From Nelumbo lutea (taxonomy: Eukaryota; Streptophyta; Magnoliopsida; Proteales; Nelumbonaceae): DNA of 64,000 bases. The notes beneath the pieces are model-generated. The model saw only the letters and a list, made by a program, of their open reading frames with translations. It searched no databases and was not told the origin of the DNA. Both the position numbers and the translations under genes were made by a program. Below, piece after piece: positions 19,501-30,717 of the stretch; positions within the stretch are counted from its first letter, which is position 1, and every line of letters starts with the position of its first letter. The stretch is from assembly GCA_022828595.1 (NCBI GenBank), contig JAKGHH010000004.1, positions 55,392,422-55,456,421 of the forward strand, read 5' to 3'.

Positions 19501-21553
19501 TGCTTCTTGGATTCTTATAAATGACAGAATATCTTCAGGTATTATACCAAACGCCTTATAGCATTCGTCTGGGTACATCCACTACATTGCTTTGCTTGAA
19601 CCTCCATATATCTTAGTCATTTGGCCCCTCCTCTTATTCCCACGTGATTATTAATTTATTGTTTTTAGGTTAAGTTTGGGAGTGCTTATTATAAATGGTT
19701 ATTTTAATAAGCATTTATAAATGTTTGGTGAAAAATCATTTATTGGTGTTGTTTCTGTCCAAAATAAGTGATTATTTAAATAAGCACCCGCAAACTTTGC
19801 CTTTCAGTTAGTGATATACTGATATCATTAAGTTTGCATCCGGTCTACCGTTCCCAGGACCCCATTGGGTAAAGACCTTTACCATCTTGTAGCAAATTCC
19901 ACTTTCATTTAGGCAGACTTGAATGCCATTTTTTCCTAATTGTTTTGAATGGTGCGTTGATTGGTTTTAAATACTTGACAATATTTAAATCCAAAGTTTC
20001 TAGGCATGATAAATGCTCAGATTTTATGACATTGAAATTATTTATGGGCTTTTAGATACAACTTCTAGTGTTTTAAAATTTCTGTTTTTGGGCTCCTGAA
20101 GACCTATCTTGCATCTATGACGGTGAGGATTGAAGAGTGGAGAGTTAAGCGAAGGGATACCGAAGAATGGATGAGGCATCGGCAGCTACCATTAGAACTG
20201 CAAGAACGTGTTCGCCGGTTTGATCAGTATAAGTGGCTAGCCACAAGAGGAGTAGATGAAGAGTCCATTTTGCATTCCTTACCTCTGGACCTTCGTCGTG
20301 AAATCCAGAGGCATTTGTGTCTTGCTCTTGTTCGTCGTGTAAGTATTTTCATGTTTCTATTTGTGAACATCCCACTTTTTGTACTGCAGATTGATATACT
20401 ATTTGTTAGCCTTAGCCATTCTCTCTCTCTCTCTGAGAGGGCTTTAGCCGCTACTAAGGTAATCTAGTGCCCATTTGAGAGGGTTTTCGGGATGCGGCTT
20501 TGGTGTTCTGAGTTGGGCCCAGCTGTGTTGGTAAAAATCGGGAAAGTCAACATGAGCTTTCCCAATGCCCAGACCAGTGAGACCACTGCTCAAATATGAA
20601 ATTACTGAGTAGCTTCTCTGGAGCACCGGTATTCAACCACCGCAGCTCAATTAACACAACGCACCCTAAACGCAGAACCTTTCCCAATTGGGCTCCTAGC
20701 TTAACTTCATTTTCATTCAGTCAAAGTGCTCATGGACTAATGACTTCAACACTGCACATGATGAACCCACTGGTTGAACTCCTATTCCATTTAACAGGTT
20801 CCTTTCTTCTCACAAATGGACGGCCAGCTTTTGGATGCCATTTGTGAGCGCCTCGTCTCATCCTTAAGTACTCAGGATACCTATATTGTCTGCGAGGGTG
20901 ATCCGGTGAATGAAATGCTCTTTGTTATCAGAGGAACACTAGAGAGCTCCACGACCAATGGGGGAAGATCAGGATTTTTCAATTCTATCACCCTCAGACC
21001 TGGTGACTTCTGTGGTGAAGAGTTGCTTACATGGGCTCTAATGCCCAACTCAAGCCTGAACTTGCCATGCTCAACGCGTACAGTCCGAGCCCTTAGTGAA
21101 GTTGAGGCATTTACACTTCGAGCCGAAGACCTCAAGTTTGTAGCAAGTCAGTTCAAACGTCTTCACAGCAAGAAGCTTCAGCATGCTTTCAGGTACTACT
21201 CCCACCAATGGAGGACTTGGGGAGCTTGTTATATACAAGCTGCATGGAGACGGTTCAAGAAGAGAAAGTTGGCAAAGGAGCTGGTGATGCATGAGAGCTT
21301 CTACTACATGCCATTTTCAGACCAAGATGGTAACTACAATGATGAAGCCCCAGAAGAGGATGGTGGGGCAGAGAGCTCATCAGTGGACAATTCAAATAAT
21401 GTTCAGCATCTTGGGGCCACAATACTGGCTTCCCGGTTTGCTAAAAATACAAGAAAAGGGGCTAATCATAAGGTCAAGATGGATCCTTCTGCTGCCAGCT
21501 TAAAGATGCCAAAGCTTTTCAAGCCAGATGAACCTGACTTCTCTGCAGATTGA
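10506..21553 (+). CDS. CNGC18: Cyclic nucleotide-gated ion channel, CNGC18-like, 6 exons, 689 aa
   Basis: A plasma-membrane cation channel subunit; Arabidopsis CNGC18 supports calcium influx at the pollen tube tip. Exons: 10506-10946, 14781-14993, 15633-15943, 17893-18004, 20102-20338 and 20798-21553, in phase throughout (2070 nt). Six membrane segments run from about residue 45 to 355. The pore helix YCLWWGL and filter GQN (about 325-327) are encoded across the exon 3/4 junction. The C-linker (RRDTEEWMRHRQLP) is followed by the cyclic-nucleotide-binding domain with GDFCGEELL (about 507-515) and an IQ motif IQAAWRRFKKRKL (about 584-596). The C-terminus LKMPKLFKPDEPDFS and the LGATILASRFA motif match CNGC18 better than CNGC16 or other group III members, judged from memory. 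Introns 1 and 4 are long and hold repeats. An overlapping upstream ATG lies 7 nt before the start. Confidence 0.94.
11326..11462. repeat. Small foldback element in CNGC18-like intron 1
   Basis: TTCGGATTTACTCACAAAAT near 11337 is approximately the reverse complement of sequence at about 11435-11458 (ATTTTGTGTGAGATGAAATC). This gives a stem of about 25 bp around a roughly 90-nt loop. Looks like a short MITE; the family was not assigned. Confidence 0.5.
12828..13012. repeat. Two-copy tandem duplication, 96-bp period
   Basis: The unit at 12828-12923 is repeated at 12924-13012 with only a few differences. Both contain caagattgtgcccactatg, gattcaagttgaatctgttc and taccaaata. It lies in intron 1 of the channel gene. 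The function, if any, is unknown. Confidence 0.85.
18504..18526. repeat. (TC)n microsatellite
   Basis: An uninterrupted TC run in intron 4 of the CNGC18-like gene. Confidence 0.9.
19671..19799. mobile_element. Short TIR MITE in CNGC18-like intron 4
   Basis: AAGTTTGGGAGTGCTTAT at the left is nearly complementary to the right end (ATAAGCACCCGCAAACTTT). The inner stem around ATAAATGGTTATT and AATAAGTGATTAT is also partly complementary. Total about 130 bp, no coding. Confidence 0.6.
20467..20696. mobile_element. TIR MITE in CNGC18-like intron 5
   Basis: The left end (GCCCATTTGAGAGGGTTTTC) is imperfectly complementary to the right end (about CTAAACGCAGAACCTTTCCC), with similarity continuing inwards for roughly 50 nt. 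It nearly fills the 459-bp intron. The target duplication was not determined. Confidence 0.5.
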
Positions 21554-22666
21554 GAGGATGGTTAACTAGTTGGAACGTTAACACATCGAGGATAAAATTG
21601 CAGATGGAGGGAAGTGATCGAAGGTTAGATAGATCTTTGTAACATGTGTGTATATTTCAAGAATAGCGATGATACATCCTTTCGTTGATAGAAAATAGTA
21701 AAAACACAGATTACTTACTGATCTTGGTGTTGTAGCTTGTAGATTACATGTAAATGCATGTGGGAAAAGTTGTTGATCGGAGTTGTTTTGTACCATAATT
21801 TATATGTAGATTATTGTCTACTTTACTTTTTGGTTGCTTGGAGATTCTCTTGGGTGGGAAAATTACTTTAAATATTGGATTTAACGAGAGAAAATGATAC
21901 TTAATACCTTAAGTTTAAGTCTTAATAAGATGAATTTAAATGAGGCGAAAAGTAACAGTTTAAATTACATTTTCTATTCTCACAATCATAACGTACTAAA
22001 TTAAAAAATACGAGTATTTTAGTTAAAAAAATTTCACACTCTCATTCATACTTTTAATGGTAGTGTAAATATAGATATAGATATATATTGGAAGAGACCT
22101 GTCCAATGCATGGGTGCTGTTAAAAGAAGCCCATGTTAAAGGGGAGTGATTACTTTTAGTTTCTTCATAAAAATGAAAGTGAATTGGTTGGAAGTAGTCT
22201 CTGTTTTTTTTTTTTTTTTTTTTTTACTTGTTAAAATAAAAAACCAAAAAATTCTGAAGGGGTTGGGAAGAGTGAATAAGCTAATGTGTACAGACTGCAT
22301 TTAGAATATTGCATAGATGTCTCGGATCCCCCTCTTTCTCTTTAATTCATGCCCATTGCCCTTGTAAAATTCCATTTACGTTTGACTGTATTTGGTTGAA
22401 AATAAAATATATTGCAAATCAGTTATTTTAGAAAAGTATTACTCTTTCAGTATTTGGAGAAGAAAAATATTGTCCAAAATTTCGGGGTAAAACAAATTTG
22501 AAAGTGCAAATTTTGTATCCCATAAACAAATGCAAAATTTACACCACCTTCTCTTATCTTGATCCTCTCCAGGTCCATATAAAGTGGGGACAACCATCAT
22601 TTTACTTCTAGTTTCACTCTTTCCAAATGAAAGACCTTTCTCTTACCTTCATTTTTTTTTATATAA
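21554..22666. other. 3' flank of the channel gene and repeat-rich spacer
   Basis: Starts with the probable 3' UTR of the CNGC18-like gene. 21845-22090 resembles internal segments of the Helitron family found at 7423, 22667 and 42851, in shortened form. A poly-T run of about 20 lies near 22206-22225. No gene seen. Confidence 0.5.
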
Positions 22667-23914
22667 CTAGTAATTGTGCACATGCTTTGCATGTGATTAA
22701 TCTAGATGATGAAAATGATAGTAATAATATATCCAAAATTTTCTATTAACTTTATATATTTTTTATTTTTTATTATTAATTGAATTTAGATTGCAAAATT
22801 CAAATCTGATTACATAAACACCTCATCCAAATATGTGATAATTGGACTGAGTTGTGAAGTTTCAAGCATCATTGATATGCTTATCTGTTTGGCTACATTC
22901 TTCTTTTTGTAATGTTTTATCTTTTTTATGTATCATTTTTTTGTTTATTTATAAAAAAAATGTATGACTTAAATAGACGAATTGAATGAGGTGAAAAGTA
23001 GTAGTTCAATTTACAATTTAAACCTTACAATTGAATAGGGGCTAAATTAGAAAATGAGTATTTTAGTTAAAAAAAGTATGTTCCACAATCTTATTCATGT
23101 TTTTAATAGTAATGTAAATATAGGATTGTAGATGTGTTTAATTTTCTATATATATATATATATATTTTGTATTTTTGTGTGTAAAAATAATTATGATATG
23201 TTATAATTACTTTTTATTTAATATGATAAATATATGATATTATACATGTGCCTAAATGTTTTTTCTTGTAAAATTTATATATTTTTTCTTTTTTGGCCAA
23301 TTCTAAATTATATATTTCATTTTCATTATAAATAAAAATAATTCTTGTTTATTACACTTTTTTTTTTAATTTGATTAACAAAATATCATAATATGTCTAT
23401 TTTTTTTACATTTTTTATAATTTTTTTATATTTATTTCTAATTAAAAATTTTTATTACCTATCTATGACTTCATAGGTTGATTAATTTGATTCGGATTGT
23501 TGAATTGCTTAGCCACCACTTGGATAAATAGTGATTTTGTTTTTGAGTCAGTTTTAAAATATATGGATTTATATTATTAAAATATTAACATAGATCTAAT
23601 TAGTAGTATTTATTAGCAAAAAATAAATTAAATATAGGAATTAATAAGAGAAATTGAGATTTAATACCTTAAGTATAAGACTTAATTAGAGGGGACTACA
23701 TGAGGTGGAAAGTAATAATTAAAGTTACATTTTCAACTCTTATAATTAGAGATGGACTAAATACATAAAAATGGGCATTTTAATAGCCATTAAAATTGAC
23801 ATTAAAAATATAATAAAATGACTTTTATATCCTTTTTTCAGACAAAGAAACAGAGGATAATTTTAATAAAAAAAAGTTTAACACTACATCCACACTTTTA
23901 TATATAGTATAGAT
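22667..23914 (-). mobile_element. Non-autonomous Helitron, copy 2 (intact ends)
   Basis: On the minus strand the element begins TCTATACTATATATAAAAGT at 23914. It ends with a hairpin (ATGCAAAGCAT core with CACATGC/GCATGTG arms), a short spacer and CTAG at 22670-22667. Flanking bases are A (23915) and T (22666). Length 1248 bp, very AT-rich, no Rep/helicase. It is the best preserved of the three copies in the window. Confidence 0.82.
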
Positions 23915-26319
23915 ACATGTGAGATCACATAATTTAATTCTTATTTTTATTCATAAAAAATGAATAAGATAAAACCATATGTAAATTAAGCCGAGTTATA
24001 CTTCCCATGAATTTACGCTAGTGCAAATCCAAACAAATGAAGCCATGACACAGTAAACATCCTAACTCTATTTTTAGGAGCCAGTTAAAATCTAGAGGAA
24101 GAAAAATCCGCCCATTTAAGTTGGAGAAGACATTATCATAACATATAAAACACTTCTCTGTTGTGTTGTTGCTAAATTGCCAGAAAAGAGTTTCAATGCA
24201 GAATCCCAGCAAAGCAATATTGACGCAACAACAGGCTGCCTGTACCCTTTTTGACAATTGGACAAGAGCAACACTCATCTTTCTCTTTTCCAAGATAAAC
24301 TCAATTTGTATTTTGGAAATTCTTTGATTGTAGTCGTAATTAATTTTGTCCAAAAGAGGGAAGTCATATTTAGCTGTCATCCTTGAAATTAACTAACTTT
24401 GTTGCTCACCTCTTCAAGTTTGAATCGATGCCTACCAAAAGGAGTCCAAAACCTGTCTGAATGTACACTTTATAACCATCTACTTGTTAAAGGCACTAAG
24501 GTTGGAAATACTCATACAATATATCCAATATAGAGGCGTATATTGTCATTGATGGTAATAATAACATTGCTTGCTTCCAACATGCTTGTTAACCACACAT
24601 CACATGCATATTCATACTTTATTTTATGATGATGATGATGGGATTGCAATGTGGGGTTGACCATCCAGTTTGAGAGTACTTAGTTTATTTGCTGGTGATT
24701 GGATAATAGTAAAGACTGTACACAATTTGATGCAATGTTTTAAAAATAGACCCGGAGGTTCAACTGTTTTTTGTCTTAGGGGTGAGTGATTGATTTTATC
24801 ATTTATGATGAATGGTTCAGATTATGCCAGATAAATATATGTGTGTATGTATGTATGCATGTATGTATGTATAACTAGTCTTTATTTTTCATTTTATATT
24901 TAACTGTTTATAAAAAATTGCTATAAATTTTAATTTGAGGCTAAAAAAGGGTTTTCAGCCAAAATAATGGGCCTTGGTGCCTTGAAACGTATAGGTTTAA
25001 AAAAATTATTCAAAATGAAAAAGAAAGATCATCCCAATTGAACATTAAAAACAATTTTATGGCCTCTGAAAGTTTATATACACATTTAGCGACTTAGTAT
25101 ACAACTCATGACTGGAGACCAGGTTGAAAGGGTCGGGTCAATAAATCAATCACCCAGGTTGGACAGTTCTTGATTAGGTCAACAGGTTTTAACCAAAAAT
25201 GTATTTTATGAAAAACAAACCCGAAATCATGACAGATTAAAGATTCGAATGATCTGAAGTCACATTCCATACAAAGTATCTTCTTCTATCCCTCAACGCA
25301 GTGGATTCATACATACTTTTAGTTGATGAAATTTCATGCTGTTCTGTCCTCTTTTGATTGTTTCCAATGGGGTCATTCCAATTCGATAATACTTCGCAAA
25401 TAATCAATTTTGCCTTTTTGCGTTGGCTTCATGACAAGGTATGGACCGGCTTTTATCTGATTTGAATTTGGATGTTTCTTTAGCCATAATTGGATGAAAT
25501 TGGGTTTTTCCATTTATGGTATTACTATTATTTAGTTTGAAGGAAAAAGTAGGGAAAGGAAAGGAAAGAAAAGAAAAGGAAGGGAAACTTTTACAAATCT
25601 TGTATAGGTTTTTCTGCATTTTCCTACTCTTTCCTTCAAACCAAATACACCGTTAATGAGAGATACTGATATACACATATATGTTTTACATATTTACCAG
25701 ATATTGAATTTTATTTTGATGGTGTACATAGAGGTTCATTGGTCATACCATCGGCTGTGGGCTCGAGAATGGAAGGGCTCCATCAGACCATCATGGCCAT
25801 CTTGGTATCCATGGGCTCCTGAATGGGGAGAGGGGCAAAGCAATTTCATTGTCACCACCAGAAAATAAATCACAAGGGTAAATTGCTTAAATCTCTTCTG
25901 AAGTTTGGTATTTGCAATCACCTCTCCCGAACCTTCTGGCATGGTTGCAAGTAGGTTTCCTTTATAAGAATCCTCTACAAAGAGACATGGAAATGTCCAA
26001 AATGTTCATATAATTACTTTTTATTAAAATGTTTATTTTTAAAATTTTCTCTTCATATGAATTGCTAGCTCAAACCCTTTCAATCTCTTTTCTAGGATTG
26101 ATTTATTTTCCAAATTCTCCCTTTGCAACAATCGCTCAAATGTAAAGATGTGACTTTAAATTCTCTATTATTTTGTTGTTTATAAAGTTTAAGTTCATTT
26201 TTTTTCTTGTAGAAACCAGCCTCAATAATAATTGTATGGTATTTTGTGCCTCTTGTTATAGGATTCTAGAGGGGGTCTACTTGTAAGTGTATCTAAAAGC
26301 TATAAGATTCTAAGTATAT
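23915..26319. other. Spacer with decayed repeats
   Basis: No supportable gene. A GTAT-rich microsatellite lies at about 24839-24872. 25533-25652 has ends resembling the Tourist-type MITE at 41460 (tagtttgaaggaaaaagtag and a right end with cttcaaaccaaata), so it is probably another copy. A 120-codon minus-strand ORF at 24018-24380 looks accidental or retroelement-derived. Confidence 0.5.
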
Positions 26320-26747
26320 GTTTGGCATGAATGTTGCAAATACAACACTGTTTTGTTCATCAGAAAATGGTGCTGCTGATGTATGTGAGAATACGGTGTT
26401 TCTTTTTTTTTGGAAAAGTTGCTGCCAATTAGAACGTTTCCTGGAGCAACAACATCTTCTGTTTGGTACCAGTGCTCTATATCCATTTTTAGCATTGATA
26501 CCTATTATAGGAAGTCCACATTACTGCCACATCATGTCCTCGTTGGCAGCAATGAGCTCTAATCTAAGAAAACGTCAAATTTGACATTGTTACAGACCAC
26601 ACATTCTCAATTTCCAAGGCGTGGTTTAGATCACTGTTTTTTATGAAAAAACGGTTCTAAACATATTGACATTACCTGGAATACCATTTTTTCCAATGTG
26701 GTGCTGATGTGTCACCATTTTCTAGAACAAAGGCATGGATGCCAAAC
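26320..26747. mobile_element. TIR element of about 430 bp
   Basis: GTTTGGCATGAATG at the left pairs with CATGGATGCCAAAC at the right. Inside, agaaaatggtgctgctgatg on the left is partly complementary to gctgatgtgtcaccattttc on the right. The target duplication is unclear, so the superfamily is not assigned. No transposase. Confidence 0.6.
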
Positions 26748-27330
26748 AAACAGTAACATAGAACACCTGACCATACTAATCTTACTGGGAACATCTCCCT
26801 ATGAATAACAATACGAAACACAAGAGATGTTACTGATTTGAGACTGAGAGGCGTTGTGAGGTTGGCATGAGGAGTGCTGTGTGAGGAGCAATCCGAACTC
26901 TACATAAGATGCTTGACAAATGCAGCTATAATTGTTAAAGAAAAGGTAATGTTTGAATCGCCCAGTTGAAAACTCTGGCCCTAATAACCATTTTAGCCTT
27001 CCAAGGACGAAGCCTTAGGAAAAGGACACCCCTAGGCTGCCCAGCTCAGAAGGGCATGAGCAGACATCAGACCAGAGTATTGGCTATTAGCCTATTACTA
27101 CTCTATAATATATGGATAATATAGAGAATGCAGTGATAATTGCAGGCTTGGAACGATATTCTCTGCACAATCACAGGAACAGTTATGTAATGACCAATTA
27201 ACTATGCAATAAATGAGGCGAAGGAGGACAAAAGTGACTGAGCATACTTTGTCCGGGCCCATCTTCCTATGTTAATTGTTATCCATTTATAAAACCAGCT
27301 TTCTTCTTAATTTGTTTGTATTTAATAAAT
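26748..27330. other. Spacer without recognised features
   Basis: AT-rich with weak similarity near 26785-26900 to the small repeats at 9235 and 49000. No coding region supported. Confidence 0.45.
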
Positions 27331-27898
27331 GGAGGAAAATTTTCAATTAATACCCTGTGTTTTGGGCTTAATGTCATATTCATCCATAATTTTAAAATGC
27401 AATAATTCTGTATTTAAACTTTCAAAATGCTTTAATATTTAATATTTAATACCTACATTCAACCATCTATTAATTAATTATTAAGTGGCATTTGAAAAAG
27501 ACATAATTATCCTTCAAGTGTCATTTAATTTTTTTTATCAATAATTCAAACGTTAACAAAAAAGTAACAATTCCAATCTTTGCTTTTTTTATTCAAGAAA
27601 ATTGGGGTTACGTCGAACATATTAGACTCCAACTTAATTTCTTGAGTAAAAGAGGCAAGGATTTAGGACTTTTAATTTTTGTCAACGTTTGAATGGTGGA
27701 TAAAGAAAATTAAATGACATTCAAAGGGCATTTGTATCTTTTTCAAATGCCATTTAACGGTTGATTAATAGCTGATTAATGATAGGTACTAGATTGACAC
27801 ATTTTGAAAGTTTGAGTACTGAATTGTTGCATTTTAAAGCTTGGGGACCAAAGTGACATTAGACCCAAAATACAGGATATTAATTGAGAATTTTCCCT
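27331..27898. mobile_element. Long foldback element, arms of about 250 bp
   Basis: The left arm starts GGAGGAAAATTTTCAATTAA and the right arm ends TTAATTGAGAATTTTCCCT. The two arms pair, with mismatches, over about 250 bp each, including tgtcatttaattttttttat and its partner near 27700. Only about 60-70 bp of loop remains. The flanks share an AATAAAT-like direct repeat, though AT-rich context weakens this. It resembles a foldback or Mutator-type MITE with very long terminal inverted repeats. A transcript across it would form a long hairpin. Confidence 0.75.
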
Positions 27899-30166
27899 AA
27901 ATAAATAAATAATATGGAGTGCTCTTAAAATATGTCACAAGATAATGTATTAAATACATTTTTATTTTTTAACTTATCCTTGAAATCAAACTATGCACAA
28001 ACTTTTCCCAACCTTGGTTAGTGCAATAGAATTTCTGTGGCTTTGAAGGATCATTATTGCTTGATGCAGTTATAAAATCTTGGAAAGGTGCCAATTGGTT
28101 CAGTCCATGTTTGAAATCAATGCTGTGTTTTGGGAGGATTTTTTTTTTCTTTTTTTTTTTTTTTGAGAAAATGGTTGATTCGTTTTTCTTTTCGGACCGT
28201 TGCTGTCATATAAGGGCAGCATAAATGAGAAAATACAAAAAAATGATATTTTCTCAAATCACACCTTTAATTTTTAAGAAATGGTCTAAAAAACAGCTTT
28301 TCGGCAGTGGATAAGGTCTGGCTGATTGTTGCAGAAACTTGGGATTTATTCCAACCTTTTTCGAGAGGGCCAGGGCCACCAGGCCATTTCATGCAAAGAA
28401 ATTCCAAAATGCTATAGTTTCTATCTAATCCACCTCTGAAAACCTTGGATGTCTGGATAAAACATGTAAAATCTAGAAAAGGCATTGGAAGAGAGATTGG
28501 TATAATGGAATAAAATTTTAGGATGATTTCTTGATGTGAGGCCAAATATATATCAACATTATATGGTAAGGGGCCCTTCTTTTTCTGGATTTTGAGAGGG
28601 GGAAAGTTGGTTAATGGGATTTTGATTTCTATTGACAAACAATCTAATGTTCTTTTTTACAGATTTAGCAAATACTTGAATAGGACAAAAATGTCCTATT
28701 CAAGTACAAAAATGTCCTATCCAGGTAATTTTCCGGGGTAAGTGATACCCATCTCCTACGTGAATAAATAACTTTTCCACTTTGGGGGAAGTTGCCAATA
28801 CTTGAATAGGACAAAAATGTCCCTTATAATAATGATTTTTTATGACTAAAATGGTCATTGCCTTTATTTATATGGAAAATAAATGAATATGGGTAAACGC
28901 ACTCCTAAAACTTACCTGGATAAGTGCATTTATCCAAATAAATAACTTAGCAAAAAGCAATTAAGGCCTAAATGTGGTGGATATGGGCCAAAAGTGATTA
29001 TTTAAAATGACAAACACCATTGTGTGTTATGGTTTTGCCTCTTGGGCAATGTACTTACAGTGTATTGAGGAGTATGAACTTTAAAACCATAAATCTTGAA
29101 ACAACAACATCCATATTCACAGATGGCCAGGTTAATATACCGAAGGTATCTATTGCCTGAATCAATTTGCCACGTGGCAGAAAGTTATATATATTGCCAC
29201 ATAGAAAGAGGGGTCCACAAACCTAATTAAACTGCCATGTCAGCAACCAAGGCCAGGGGTTGAGGGGGTGTTCTACAAACTACAATGTAAGATGTTCTTG
29301 TTAAATTGCCACATAGAAAAAACATTTTTTTAAACTATGATTTTATTTTAAGAAGTAAAAATAAGTTGATTTTGTTAAAAAAAAAAAAACCAATTCATAT
29401 TTTTGAAACCATCAAGAATTTAACACATCTACAACCAACGGCAAGAAAAGTCTTCCATGATTTTTGATTCATGGAAGTTGTTTGTGACCATTTCCCAATT
29501 CCCATGTGCTTACTCGTCTCGTTCAAACAACCAAGTTGGTTTTGCTCCAACATCGGACAAAAGTTGTTTGCAATTTTTATTCTCAGTCAGTCTTCAACCA
29601 AACTTGACAGAAAAAACGGAGCTTCTGATGGAGTTTTGATGACTCGTGAGAACAAGCCATCATCGTGACATCATCACGCCAAGAAGGTGCTTATCTTCTT
29701 CTACCTCCCAACGCCCAACAGCCCAGCTTTCAGAGAAAAATAATTATAAATTATTCAATTTACTCTGTCATGCAATCAATTCACTCATTCTTCTTTCTTC
29801 TTCTTCTTCATCATCTTTTTGATTTTCATTTCACAAACATTTAATGTCAACAATAATTGTAATAGACTAGTAGTTCCGCTGAAAATGTGAATTGGATGAT
29901 TTACTGGCTTCATTTTCGAGAAACAAACAGTTGGTTAATTTCCTTCCTTCTTGGCTTTTGTATGTTTGAATTTTCTCCGCCCGTGTCAGCCAGCCAATCA
30001 GTAAAATCCTTTCTCACCAGAATTTCTCTCTCCTATTCCTACTTTTAAGGTCCGATTAATCAGCTAAATACATATAACGCTTACGAGGGCAATATGATAT
30101 ATAGGAAGGGAATGAGAAAGATAAGACAACCAGTTAGATAGAAATTACACACTGAATAGTTGGGCA
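27899..30166. other. Repeat-rich spacer and promoter of the ALDH gene
   Basis: A poly-T-rich tract lies at 28140-28164 and an A run near 29378-29390. 28640-28990 holds repeated acttgaataggacaaaaatg motifs. The final several hundred bases before 30167 should contain the ALDH promoter and leader. No additional gene is supported. Confidence 0.5.
28675..28704. repeat. Perfect 13-bp inverted repeat with 4-nt loop
   Basis: The arm CTTGAATAGGACA is followed by AAAA and then the exact complement TGTCCTATTCAAG. A third copy of the arm motif occurs at about 28798-28821. Probably part of a small degenerate TIR element rather than a terminator. Confidence 0.8.
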
Positions 30167-30646
30167 ATGGCGACTCGAAGGATCTCGTCGCTGCTCTCTC
30201 GACCCATCTCTGCTTCTTCGGTACTTTCTCTAGGTAACGGTTCTGCAAGGATTTCTGAGACGTTGATAAATCCCAAGAATTAATATTTTGTACAAGTGAT
30301 GAATAGCTTTTTGTTTGAATAAGATCGACTGGTTCACGTTGTAAAGTCTGCGTTTAATTTCAGTGTCTCTATTAAGGTTGTGGTTGGAACCATTGCTGTT
30401 TCTACCTGAAACGTTTTGGGTTGATAGATACAGTTGGCATACAAGTAGTGTTGTTTGAGGCTATTTGTAGTTGAAACAGGCATACCTTAAAAATGCATTT
30501 GTGGGGAGTCATGATAACTGTCAGGTACAATGACAGTTAGTTTTTCATGGTGACTCGCAACTGAAGATTCTTCAGTCTAAAATTGTAGTAGATTGGTTCT
30601 TGGATTATAAATCAAATGTATATTATTATTATTATTATTATTATTA

Positions 30647-30717
<71 letters not shown>

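Noticed and set aside
24018..24380. 120-codon minus-strand ORF beginning MTAKYDFPLLD
   Set aside because: The first residues faintly recall Copia gag starts, but no further gag similarity follows and no element boundaries were found.
28267..28638. 123-codon minus-strand ORF
   Set aside because: No domain, sits among small repeats, and no splice or promoter context supports it.
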